From: JAVKDP01 sp040222185
Lineage (GTDB): Bacteria; Bacteroidota; Rhodothermia; Balneolales; Balneolaceae
DNA length: 64,000 bases
Assembly (NCBI GenBank): GCA_040222185.1
Contig: JAVKDP010000025.1
Location: 1-64,000, forward strand
Reading direction: 5' to 3'
Positions 1 to 6,553 of the stretch are shown piece by piece. The position numbers were made by a program, and so were the translations under genes. The notes below the pieces were generated by a model. It ran no database searches. It saw nothing but the letters and a program-made list of their open reading frames with translations, and had not been told where the DNA came from. How positions within the stretch are numbered: position 1 is the first letter of the stretch; each line of letters starts with the position of its first letter.

Positions 1-2
1 TA

Positions 3-248
3 TTTGTGGAAGCTATGGGAGATTATGTAACGTTACATACTGAATCCCAGAAACTTACCTTCAATACCAGCCTGAAAGCATTCTACGATCAATTAAATGA
101 TCCTGCCTTTGTACGTGTACATAAGTCCTATTTTGTGAACCTCAGGAAGATCGATTTTGTGGAAGGAAATCAAATACAAATCGGCAAAAGTACTATCCCG
201 GTTGGTAATGCATATAAAGTGGGGTTTCAGGAGAGGTTTTATAGTTAA
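3..248 (+). CDS. LytTR-family DNA-binding response regulator, C-terminal part only
   Basis: The frame is open from the window edge, so the gene starts outside and only about 81 C-terminal codons are visible. The visible part has the LytTR DNA-binding pattern: 'AMGDYVTLHT' (strand after 'I/V-E-A'), 'F.RVHKSYFVNL..I', and a final 'IPVG..Y...F' strand. LytTR domains usually end AlgR/AgrA/LytR-type response regulators, so a receiver domain upstream is likely but not seen. The GTG at 6 is not a real start. A short hairpin follows the stop codon. The partner histidine kinase, if any, lies outside the window. Confidence 0.85.
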   Translation, partial: FVEAMGDYVTLHTESQKLTFNTSLKAFYDQLNDPAFVRVHKSYFVNLRKIDFVEGNQIQIGKSTIPVGNAYKVGFQERFYS

Positions 249-258
249 ACTATAGAGA

Positions 259-280
259 AAGCTCCCGCGAGCTTGTTTAT
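259..280 (+). terminator. Possible short terminator after the LytTR gene
   Basis: A 6-bp perfect stem (AAGCTC/GAGCTT, 259-264 and 269-274) with a CCGC loop is followed by GTTTAT. It lies between the LytTR stop and the converging end of the DUF2326 ATPase gene. The T-tract is poor, so this is a weak call. Confidence 0.35.
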
Positions 281-297
281 AGTGCCATATTTCGCTG

Positions 298-2037
298 TTA
301 ATAATCAACCTCAACATTAACTCCCAAAAGTTTAGAATCTACTGAATCATCTTTAAGTTCTAGAATAACATTGTCTTCAATTATTGATTCATATTCATCA
401 GGATTAAAAAACTCTTTAATAGAATTCAACTGGTCTTCATTAGCTGATATAATATATTGTTTATTAGTTTTATCTAAGTTTTTACTTATTTCTTTAAAGA
501 TTATTGATCTTTGAATTGGATCTATATCGCTAAGTATTCTGCTATCATGAAATAGGAAATCCAAATTATGATTTTCTCCTTTGAACAAGTATATCAGATC
601 AAAACAAAAAATTAGCACTTCATTTATCCCGTCTGAATTATCAGATTCAATGTGGGCTTCAATATTAAACCTTGTCTGATTATTACCAGTATTATTACTG
701 ATATTGAGATTACATTTTTTGTTTGGATAAAATGATTTCGCAAGTGTAATAAAAAATAATTTTAAGTCATCTAATCGTTCTTTGTTTATTTCAAGAAAGC
801 TTTCTGCTAGACCGTCTTGTTCTAACATACTTTTTTTGATTTCAGCTTCTTTTGCTTTATAACTTGCAATTAAGTTGTCAAATGATTCGAGCTTCTCTAT
901 TGTTTTATTAACTTCATTAAGTCTAGAATTGAGCGCCATAAACTCTTCTAGTGCTCCATATTCATTCAACATCTGAAAGTTTGAATCATGGATGGAGTTA
1001 ATCCTCCCAATCGCTTTTTTTATACTCTCTAACTCATCAACTAAGTCTTTTTTCTTCTCGAATAATCTACTATTTCGATTCTTTTTAAGTCTATCATAAA
1101 AGTATACAACTTCATCAAGTTGTCTTAATTTTGTTTCAGGTAACGACACCCCGATTTCTTCGTATAAACCACTTATTTCGTCTATATCAAGATCAGGTTG
1201 AATTGAAAGAGTTTCGTTTATTTGGTCAATATTTCTTTCTAAAATAAATTTTAAATTCCTAAGCCCTATTAGCTCTTTCTTGGATTCATTATACTTTTCC
1301 TCAAGTTCTTGGTAATTCTCTGCAATTTTGAACTCTTTTAATTCTTCTACTAGGTTATTTCTTTCGTAAACAAACTCTAGTTTTGAATCAGGGTCAATCT
1401 CTTCATCTGTCATTGCCCTTTTAAAAACTTCGTCGTCTTTTAATTTTTTTCGCCTTTTACTTGTATCTAAATATTCACTTCTTAATTCTAATTTTTTTTG
1501 AATTAATTCAAGATCTAATCCAAAAAGATACCCAGCATTGATGAGTTGTTGATATGGTTTTTCTCGGCTAAAAGTTGAAAGGTAATTGTTATAAGCCTCT
1601 CTTCTCGTTTTTAAGAACCTTGTAACTAGCGAACGAAAGGTAAGGTATTTAAACCCTTCTATTTTTGGGAATAGAAGTTCTTGAAGTCTAACCCTGTATG
1701 TAGTGAGATCCAGTTTCGTCCCATTAAACAAGATGTGCTCTTGTTCATCAACATTTCTTTCTGAAATATAATTTACACCTCCAATTTCAAACTCCAATTT
1801 GAATATCCAGCCTTTCAATTTTTCTTCAAAACTTTCGTTCGAATCAGAACCGAGACAATAGCTAACCAAATAGTTTGAAAGCGTCTTTCCTACACCATTG
1901 TAGGTGTTTCTATTTGGAGTTTGATTACCCTCTTCTTCCTGAACAGTTCTCTTCCCTAGAATTATACTCAAGCCTGAACTGTTGAATTCAATTGTTTTAA
2001 AACTTGTTTTATTTGAGGATAGTTTAAGTAAATTCAT
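298..2037 (-). CDS. DUF2326-type SMC/Rad50-like ABC ATPase of an ABC-3C system
   Basis: 579 aa, cytoplasmic. A P-loop is visible at residues 48-52 (GVGKT) after a long insertion following 'IILGKRT', as is usual in DUF2326 ATPases. Residues about 190-420 are charged, heptad-rich coiled coil. The Walker B region near 492-500 reads 'LDFLFHDSR', close to the characteristic DUF2326 'FLIHDS' pattern, followed by 'SDIDPIQR'. This is the layout of an SMC/Rad50-like ATPase that clamps nucleic acid or senses DNA ends. The ATG overlaps the stop of the 80-aa gene upstream (ATGA), so the two are translationally coupled. The gene is the last of a three-gene operon and much more AT-rich than the core genes. 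Family knowledge places DUF2326 ATPases in ABC-three-component systems, predicted to act in anti-invader conflict; the role here is inferred. Confidence 0.85.
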   Translation of the reverse strand: MNLLKLSSNKTSFKTIEFNSSGLSIILGKRTVQEEEGNQTPNRNTYNGVGKTLSNYLVSYCLGSDSNESFEEKLKGWIFKLEFEIGGVNYISERNVDEQEHILFNGTKLDLTTYRVRLQELLFPKIEGFKYLTFRSLVTRFLKTRREAYNNYLSTFSREKPYQQLINAGYLFGLDLELIQKKLELRSEYLDTSKRRKKLKDDEVFKRAMTDEEIDPDSKLEFVYERNNLVEELKEFKIAENYQELEEKYNESKKELIGLRNLKFILERNIDQINETLSIQPDLDIDEISGLYEEIGVSLPETKLRQLDEVVYFYDRLKKNRNSRLFEKKKDLVDELESIKKAIGRINSIHDSNFQMLNEYGALEEFMALNSRLNEVNKTIEKLESFDNLIASYKAKEAEIKKSMLEQDGLAESFLEINKERLDDLKLFFITLAKSFYPNKKCNLNISNNTGNNQTRFNIEAHIESDNSDGINEVLIFCFDLIYLFKGENHNLDFLFHDSRILSDIDPIQRSIIFKEISKNLDKTNKQYIISANEDQLNSIKEFFNPDEYESIIEDNVILELKDDSVDSKLLGVNVEVDY

Positions 2038-2276
2038 TTCAAATATATTCCATTATCTTGAATATCAATTACACCAACTGAATAAAGGAAACAAAGTGAT
2101 AAATAAAATTTATTTACTATGTTTATCTGTGACAAATTCTTTTTGGTTAATGAAATACTTATAGACTCGAATAAATCATCTATTGAAATAGGTTTGTTAC
2201 TTAAATGCTTAATTATTAATCCACCTATTCCATAAAAGGATTCATAGATTTTTGTATGCTTTGTAGGTAATAGCAT
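2034..2276 (-). CDS. ABC-3C middle-component-like small protein (MC6-like)
   Basis: 80 aa. It begins 'MLLPTKHTKIYESFYGIGG' and ends with 'FLYSVGVIDIQDNGIYLK', a small winged-helix-like pattern that matches what I recall of the ABC-three-component middle component 6 family (typically 70-85 aa, 'MLLPDKH..L.ES..GLG' start and 'L..LF.IG.I' end). It is sandwiched between the effector gene (TAATG overlap at 2276) and the ATPase gene (ATGA overlap at 2034-2037), exactly the expected order. In this class the middle component probably bridges the ATPase and the C-terminal-domain protein. The assignment to MC6 in particular needs a profile search; membership of the system rests mainly on context. Confidence 0.75.
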   Translation of the reverse strand: MLLPTKHTKIYESFYGIGGLIIKHLSNKPISIDDLFESISISLTKKNLSQINIVNKFYLSLCFLYSVGVIDIQDNGIYLK

Positions 2277-3217
2277 TATTTGGGCTCCTCAAAAATATCA
2301 CACGTTTCAAAATAATAATACAGAATTGCAAAAACTGCTGTATAGTGTCCATTAGTTTTACGTTTTATTATTGACTCATATAACAATACGAAAACTAAAT
2401 CCGTATCTATAATTCCATGTTCTTCATAGAGTGAGTCCCTAATTGATTTATACTTCTTATTCAATTTTTTTGCTAAATCTTCTTTAACTCCTTTTCCATA
2501 CTTCAAAAAATAATCTTCTAAAGCACCAAGATTATCCCCTCCTCTATCAAGCATTTTTCTTATGTCATCAGATAGTGAATTATGCATTATTTTCTTTTCA
2601 AAGTCAGGATCAGGAATTTTTAATTCTCCAAACGGTGTCTCCTCTTCAAATTCAATTATATATGAAATCACCTCATCAATAATTTCATAATCAAGAGTTC
2701 CAATTTTCGTACTAGTTGGTAATAGACCAAACATAGAAGCAATTTCATGAGTAGAAAGACTAAGAAAATCATCTAACAAATCTGGACTTAAGTATGATCC
2801 AGTATATTCTAAGCTATAATCACTTTTAATCTCTGCTAAAACTTTTTCTAAGTCTGGATGAGTCCCTTTAAATTTATCATTGAATACAAAATAGTACTCT
2901 TTTATAGGAGCTATCGTATTCCAATAATCATATAGCCCTTCAAAATCTTTTTTTGCTTTCGTAATTGCACTTCCAAAACTTTGGTCAGGGGCTTCAGGAG
3001 CATATACTTGATAGTAGATTCCATTTTGAGAATCAAAACCATCATTTTTTCTATCCCCTAATTGACCCCTTGGCTTGACACCTTTTATATTTGGGTTCTT
3101 TGCTCTTGCAATTTCTAAGAATAAATCCTCATAAGCATTTCCATCTGCTTTCAGGATTTTATTCTCCATCAGTTTTCTTGCCCAAAGTTTTTGTATATCA
3201 GATAATTTATTTTTCAA
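2276..3217 (-). CDS. ABC-3C CTD protein with N-terminal REase-fold-like domain (putative effector)
   Basis: 313 aa, first gene of the three-gene operon. Residues about 25-160 look like a restriction-endonuclease (Mrr/PD-(D/E)xK) fold: E30 in 'AYEDLFLEIA', then 'GDRKNDGFDSQNGIYYQVYAP' with D59 and Q70 in the places where the metal-binding acid and the (E/Q)xK strand usually fall. The expected lysine is replaced by Tyr72, so catalysis is not assured. Residues about 190-313 are helical and include 'KRKTNGHYTAVFAILYYYFE', as expected for an ABC-3C C-terminal domain that docks to the ATPase/middle component. No signal peptide or membrane segment. It is AT-rich like its partners. Inferred role: nucleic-acid-directed effector of a defence module. 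Confidence 0.7.
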   Translation of the reverse strand: MKNKLSDIQKLWARKLMENKILKADGNAYEDLFLEIARAKNPNIKGVKPRGQLGDRKNDGFDSQNGIYYQVYAPEAPDQSFGSAITKAKKDFEGLYDYWNTIAPIKEYYFVFNDKFKGTHPDLEKVLAEIKSDYSLEYTGSYLSPDLLDDFLSLSTHEIASMFGLLPTSTKIGTLDYEIIDEVISYIIEFEEETPFGELKIPDPDFEKKIMHNSLSDDIRKMLDRGGDNLGALEDYFLKYGKGVKEDLAKKLNKKYKSIRDSLYEEHGIIDTDLVFVLLYESIIKRKTNGHYTAVFAILYYYFETCDIFEEPK

Positions 3218-3286
3218 GGTAGAGTTTAGTTTTACTCAGATACTAAAAGACTTAAGATAAAAAATAATATATAATTATCTGATCTG

Positions 3287-3307
3287 ATTACTCTTAGCTA
3301 GAGTAAT
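3287..3307. promoter_or_regulatory. Perfect inverted repeat upstream of the ABC-3C operon
   Basis: ATTACTCT and AGAGTAAT form 8-bp perfect arms around a 5-nt centre, between the 69-aa gene and the effector start. There is no T-tract on the minus side, so it reads more like an operator or RNA hairpin than a terminator. Function unknown. Confidence 0.4.
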
Positions 3308-3349
3308 TAGAATCTATATATTAACCACCTATATTTTAAATCCAAACCT

Positions 3350-3559
3350 TCAGCTTTTATGGCAAGCCGGTGAGCATCTAGCACAACCGTCTGCTGTTAG
3401 ATAAGTTTCTTTAGCGATTGCCACAGCTGTTGCACAGCTTTCATGATAGCCTAAGTTTGTTTTACTTATAATTTCATCAAGATATGGGCATGTTTCATTA
3501 TGAACGTCATGATCTCCTGTATCAGTATGGGCATTATCGTTCACATAATAGCTCGGCAT
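3350..3559 (-). CDS. Small Cys/His-rich protein of unknown function
   Basis: 69 aa, soluble, no signal peptide. It has the pattern 'YYVNDNA...GDHDVH...TCPYL', 'SCATAVAIAK' and a C-terminal 'DGCARCSPACHKS'. Five cysteines and several histidines suggest a zinc- or other metal-binding fold. I recognise the general pattern (Y-Y-V-N-N-A ... G-D-H-E-V-H ... C ... C..C...C-H) as a widespread family of uncharacterised bacterial proteins of 65-75 aa, but no function is known to me. A GGAG ribosome binding site precedes the ATG. It reads in the same direction as the ABC-3C operon and 132 bp upstream of it, so it may be co-transferred cargo; a functional link is speculative. Confidence 0.7.
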   Translation of the reverse strand: MPSYYVNDNAHTDTGDHDVHNETCPYLDEIISKTNLGYHESCATAVAIAKETYLTADGCARCSPACHKS

Positions 3560-3646
3560 AATTACTCCAATTAATTAATGCTATTAGGTTAGACCCGAAT
3601 CTAACAAACCCCTTACAAATGTTATACTTATATAATAACTTATAAC

Positions 3647-3682
3647 AAAAAAGCCATTGTAAATCAATGACTTACAATGGCT
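3647..3682 (-). terminator. Rho-independent terminator of tRNA-Arg
   Basis: An 11-bp perfect stem (3652-3662 with 3672-3682) has a 9-nt loop. Read on the minus strand it is followed by TTTTTT. It begins about 10 nt past the tRNA 3' end. Confidence 0.85.
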
Positions 3683-3692
3683 TCTGGTTTTG

Positions 3693-3766
3693 TACACCCG
3701 GAGGGGTTCGAACCCCCAACCCCCAGAGCCGAAATCTGGTACTCTATCCAGTTGAGCTACGGGTGC
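3693..3766 (-). tRNA. tRNA-Arg (anticodon TCG)
   Basis: Folds as a 74-nt cloverleaf on the minus strand: acceptor GCACCCG/CGGGTGT with discriminator A, D-arm 'AGCTCAACTGGATAGAG', anticodon stem CCAGA/TCTGG around loop TTTCGGC (anticodon TCG, reads CGA), and T-arm GGGGG-TTCGAAC-CCCTC type. CCA is not encoded. Its 3' end faces the AT-rich accessory block at lower coordinates, the usual geometry for integration at a tRNA gene, though I found no duplicated 3' end. Confidence 0.95.
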
Positions 3767-3778
3767 ATTTAAAATAAA

Positions 3779-3806
3779 TCCGATCAAAAATCGGACGGCA
3801 AATATA
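3779..3806 (-). promoter_or_regulatory. Promoter and leader hairpin of tRNA-Arg
   Basis: TATATTTG on the minus strand (3799-3806) matches the Bacteroidota -7 element TAnnTTTG. The -33 element is not clear. Just downstream, 3779-3784 and 3790-3795 form a TCCGAT/ATCGGA hairpin followed by a T-rich stretch, inside the predicted leader before the tRNA. Confidence 0.55.
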
Positions 3807-3901
3807 GCAATACTCTAAATGATAAGCATCTGAAATTATATTCCGATTATTGCCGTTAGTTATATAAATGCCGAAATTCTGTTTCACAAAATGAGAAGAT
3901 T

Positions 3902-4141
3902 ATGCTTCAACTTTTCCTACTTACATTAGCACTGCTTGGACTTGGATTTGCAGGAATTGCAATTAAAATCCTGCTTAAGAAAGACGGAGAGTTTTCAGGA
4001 ACCTGCGCGAGTAACAGCCCTTTTTTAAATGAAGAAGGAGAGGCTTGCAGTTTTTGCGGAGCTATGCCGGATGAGCAGTGCAAAAATGATGATCAAAAGA
4101 ATAAAAAGTCAGAAGGCGAATTCAGTCCCTTTGTAGCTTAG
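3902..4141 (+). CDS. Small membrane-anchored four-cysteine protein, NqrM-like in architecture
   Basis: 79 aa. Residues 3-25 form one transmembrane helix followed by KK. The short soluble tail has exactly four cysteines: C35 (in 'FSGTCAS'), C49, C52 ('CSFC') and C60. The Nqr maturation factor NqrM (DUF539, about 70 aa) has the same plan: N-terminal helix, 'SGSC' motif, four cysteines thought to carry iron for the NqrD/NqrE site. This gene converges on apbE and the nqr operon. Sequence identity to DUF539 beyond the cysteine pattern is weak, so it may be a Bacteroidota-specific analogue or an unrelated metal-binding membrane protein. The tail after about residue 60 is charged and probably disordered. 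Confidence 0.6.
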   Translation: MLQLFLLTLALLGLGFAGIAIKILLKKDGEFSGTCASNSPFLNEEGEACSFCGAMPDEQCKNDDQKNKKSEGEFSPFVA

Positions 4142-4158
4142 CCAGCCAGGCTCTAATT

Positions 4159-5166
4159 CTATTCTTTGATATAGTTTTGAAATGCTTCGGTGATAAACAC
4201 CTCCCATTCACCGGCGTCATTGGTAAATACCAGGTATCCTTCCAGTTCTGGTTTTTCTTCCAGGAAGCTCTTACAGCCTTCCAGACCTTTTACCATGCAC
4301 ACAGTGGCATAAGCATCAGCGTCCATTGATGTAGGCGCTATAATGGATGCACTGAGCAATCGGTTTAGAGCCGGGCTTCCGGTATGGGGATTGATAGTAT
4401 GGGAATATTTTATTCCTGTTTTCTCATCCACCCAGTATTTCCTGTAGTTCCCTGAGGTAGCAAAGCCTGAATCTTTTAACTCCAGTATAAACTGGAATCT
4501 TTCTTCGGGGTCTATTTCGCTTTGTGGCTTATCTACTCCAATTACCCAGGTTGTACCTTTATCATTAGTTCCTTTGGTCCGTACTTCTCCACCAACTTCA
4601 ACCATATACCTGCTTATGCCCTGAGCTTCCAGGTATTCAGCTAACACATCTACGGTAAAGCCCTGGGCAATAGCATTGAAATCCAGGGAAAATCCTTCCG
4701 GGATTTTCACACTGTTTGAATTTATCTCAATATTTGAGTACCCGGTTTTAGCTTTTACTTCCTGAACTTTCTCCGTTCCTACATCCCCGCTTATTTTCTC
4801 GAACCCAAACCCCCACAGTTGTACCAGGGGTCCAACGGTTGGATCAAAATCTCCACTCGTTTCTTCTGCTATTTCGAGTGATCGATTCAGAACTGTTTTA
4901 AACCTTTCATCTACTTCTACCCAGGCTCCTCCTTTATTTATTTCTGAAATGGACGACGCCGGATCGTAGGTACTCATCGATTCATCAATTTCTTTAAATA
5001 TGGCCTCAATCTCTTTACTGAAATTCTGGTTCTTAGCCGTCATGTATTTGATCTGATAGGTAGAACCCTGGGCATAACCTGAGTTTTCTACCAAGCGGGG
5101 CTGTCTCTCTGTTGAACAGGATAGCGTTAGTAAGGTGAGGGCTGTGAGTGTATAAAGTAATTTCAT
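4159..5166 (-). CDS. apbE: FAD:protein FMN transferase ApbE (lipoprotein)
   Basis: 335 aa from the ATG at 5166; an upstream in-frame start at 5196 is less likely because the signal sequence MKLLYTLTALTLLTLSC begins here. The lipobox (LTLSC, Cys17) predicts a membrane-anchored periplasmic enzyme. ApbE transfers FMN from FAD to a threonine of NqrB and NqrC. Family motifs are present: 'MSTYDPASSISEIN', 'FDPTVGPLVQLWGFG', 'DFNAIAQGFTVD', 'VEVGGEVRTKG', 'HTINPHTGSPA' and the Mg-binding 'DADAYAT' segment. Located 50 bp downstream of nqrF, separated from it by a terminator-like hairpin, so it may be expressed by read-through. Confidence 0.95.
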   Translation of the reverse strand: MKLLYTLTALTLLTLSCSTERQPRLVENSGYAQGSTYQIKYMTAKNQNFSKEIEAIFKEIDESMSTYDPASSISEINKGGAWVEVDERFKTVLNRSLEIAEETSGDFDPTVGPLVQLWGFGFEKISGDVGTEKVQEVKAKTGYSNIEINSNSVKIPEGFSLDFNAIAQGFTVDVLAEYLEAQGISRYMVEVGGEVRTKGTNDKGTTWVIGVDKPQSEIDPEERFQFILELKDSGFATSGNYRKYWVDEKTGIKYSHTINPHTGSPALNRLLSASIIAPTSMDADAYATVCMVKGLEGCKSFLEEKPELEGYLVFTNDAGEWEVFITEAFQNYIKE

Positions 5167-5182
5167 GGCTTCTAGTGTAAAT

Positions 5183-5211
5183 AAAAAAAGCGACACAATG
5201 GCCGCTTTTTT
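5183..5211 (-). terminator. Terminator/attenuator between nqrF and apbE
   Basis: On the minus strand AAAAAAGCGGC-loop-GTCGCTTTTTTT forms an 11-bp stem with one mismatch and a 6-nt loop, ending in a 7-T run. It starts 7 nt after the nqrF stop and its T-run ends 16 bp before the apbE start. Confidence 0.7.
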
Positions 5212-5217
5212 AAATTT

Positions 5218-6528
5218 TTATCCTCCGAAATCATCGAAGGCTACATTCTCATCAGGAACTCCCCAGTCGTCGCACATTTTCAGTACGGCCTGGTTCATTA
5301 ATGGAGGTCCACAGAAATAGAATTCTATTTCTTCAGGTTCCGGATGATTTACAAGATATTGATCGATTACCGCCTGGTGAACAAATCCAAGGAAACCATC
5401 TCCTTCTTCATCGCTCATATCTTTTTTAGTAGTCCAGTTATCTTCTTCTAACGGCTCTGAAAGTACAATGTAGAATTTGAAGTTATCAAATTTCTCTTCT
5501 AACTCACGGAAATGATCCAGGTAGAATAACTCCCGCTTAGAACGTCCGCCGTACCAGTAAGTAACCTTACGGCCTGTCTCTAAAGTTTTGAACAGGTGAT
5601 ACAAGTGAGAACGCATTGGCGCCATTCCTGCTCCACCACCGATGTATAACATTTCGCTTTCATTCTCTTTGATGAAGAACTCACCATATGGTCCTGAAAT
5701 AGTAACTTTATCGCCTGGTTTTCTTGAAAAGATATAGGAAGAAGCTATACCCGGATTAACATCCATCCATCCGTTTTTGGCTCTGTCCCATGGGGGAGTA
5801 GCAACACGAACGTTAAGCATAATCTTACGCCCTTCTGCAGGATAGCTGGCCATTGAATACGCACGTTCAACCACTTCGTCGTTTTTCATCTTAAGATCCC
5901 AAAGACCAAATTTATCCCACTCAACCTGGAATTTCTTTGGTTCGCCCGGGTGCTCATCAGGATGAGCTGTAATATCGATATCTTTGTAGTCTACTTCACA
6001 TTCAGGAATTTCGATCTGGATATATCCACCAGCTTCGTAATCCATGTCTTCAGGAATTTCTACAATAAACTCTTTAATGAATGAGGCTACGCTATAGTTT
6101 GAAGCAACAGTAGCTTCCCATTTTTTGATTCCAAATACCTCTTCAGGAATCTGGATATCCATGTCCTGCTTTACTTTTACCTGGCAACCTAATCTCCAGT
6201 TATCGGCCTGCTCTTTCCTGGTAAAGTGAGGTGTTTCTGTTGGGAGGATTTCTCCACCACCTTCTGAAACCTGGCATCTACACTGAACACATGTTCCACC
6301 ACCACCACACGCAGAAGGAAGGAAAATTTTGTTATTCCCTAAAGTGGTAAGTAAGGTAGCACCAGATTCTACTTCAATTTCTTTTTCACCGTTGATGCGG
6401 ATTTTAACCGGACCAGAAGGAGCCAGAACTGCTTTAGCACTCAATAAGAGTGATACCAAAAGAATAATCACCAAAAAGAAGACGACTACGCTTGTTACAA
6501 TAATTGTTGTTGTTGCTGCAAGTATCAT
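5218..6528 (-). CDS. nqrF: Na+-translocating NADH:quinone reductase subunit F
   Basis: 436 aa. The electron-entry subunit: oxidises NADH, passes electrons through FAD and a [2Fe-2S] cluster. Residues 5-32 are the membrane anchor. The ferredoxin domain (about 40-130) has cluster cysteines C74, C80, C83 and C115 ('ACGGGGTCVQC' ... 'RLGC'). The FAD motif 'RAYSMASYP', the NADH motif 'GGGAGMAPMRSH' and the C-terminal 'FCGPPLMNQAV' and 'FDDFGG' are all present. It is some 25-30 residues longer than Vibrio NqrF, mostly within the FAD/linker part. Last gene of nqrABCDEF; 25 bp after nqrE. Confidence 0.97.
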   Translation of the reverse strand: MILAATTTIIVTSVVVFFLVIILLVSLLLSAKAVLAPSGPVKIRINGEKEIEVESGATLLTTLGNNKIFLPSACGGGGTCVQCRCQVSEGGGEILPTETPHFTRKEQADNWRLGCQVKVKQDMDIQIPEEVFGIKKWEATVASNYSVASFIKEFIVEIPEDMDYEAGGYIQIEIPECEVDYKDIDITAHPDEHPGEPKKFQVEWDKFGLWDLKMKNDEVVERAYSMASYPAEGRKIMLNVRVATPPWDRAKNGWMDVNPGIASSYIFSRKPGDKVTISGPYGEFFIKENESEMLYIGGGAGMAPMRSHLYHLFKTLETGRKVTYWYGGRSKRELFYLDHFRELEEKFDNFKFYIVLSEPLEEDNWTTKKDMSDEEGDGFLGFVHQAVIDQYLVNHPEPEEIEFYFCGPPLMNQAVLKMCDDWGVPDENVAFDDFGG

Positions 6529-6553
6529 GATATAAAACTCTTCTCGATAAAAA

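Noticed and set aside
1..3692. Attachment-site duplication of the tRNA-Arg 3' end near the far edge of the AT-rich block
   Set aside because: I searched by eye for a copy of the T-arm/acceptor sequence in 1-3560 and found none.
3584..3787. Open frame of 67 codons on the minus strand
   Set aside because: It runs through tRNA-Arg; the 'VAQLDRVPDFGSGGWGFEP' stretch is the well-known false translation of a tRNA.
3880..3890. Possible third parS-like site (TGTTTCAC)
   Set aside because: Only the left half matches; the right half (AAAATG) breaks the dyad.
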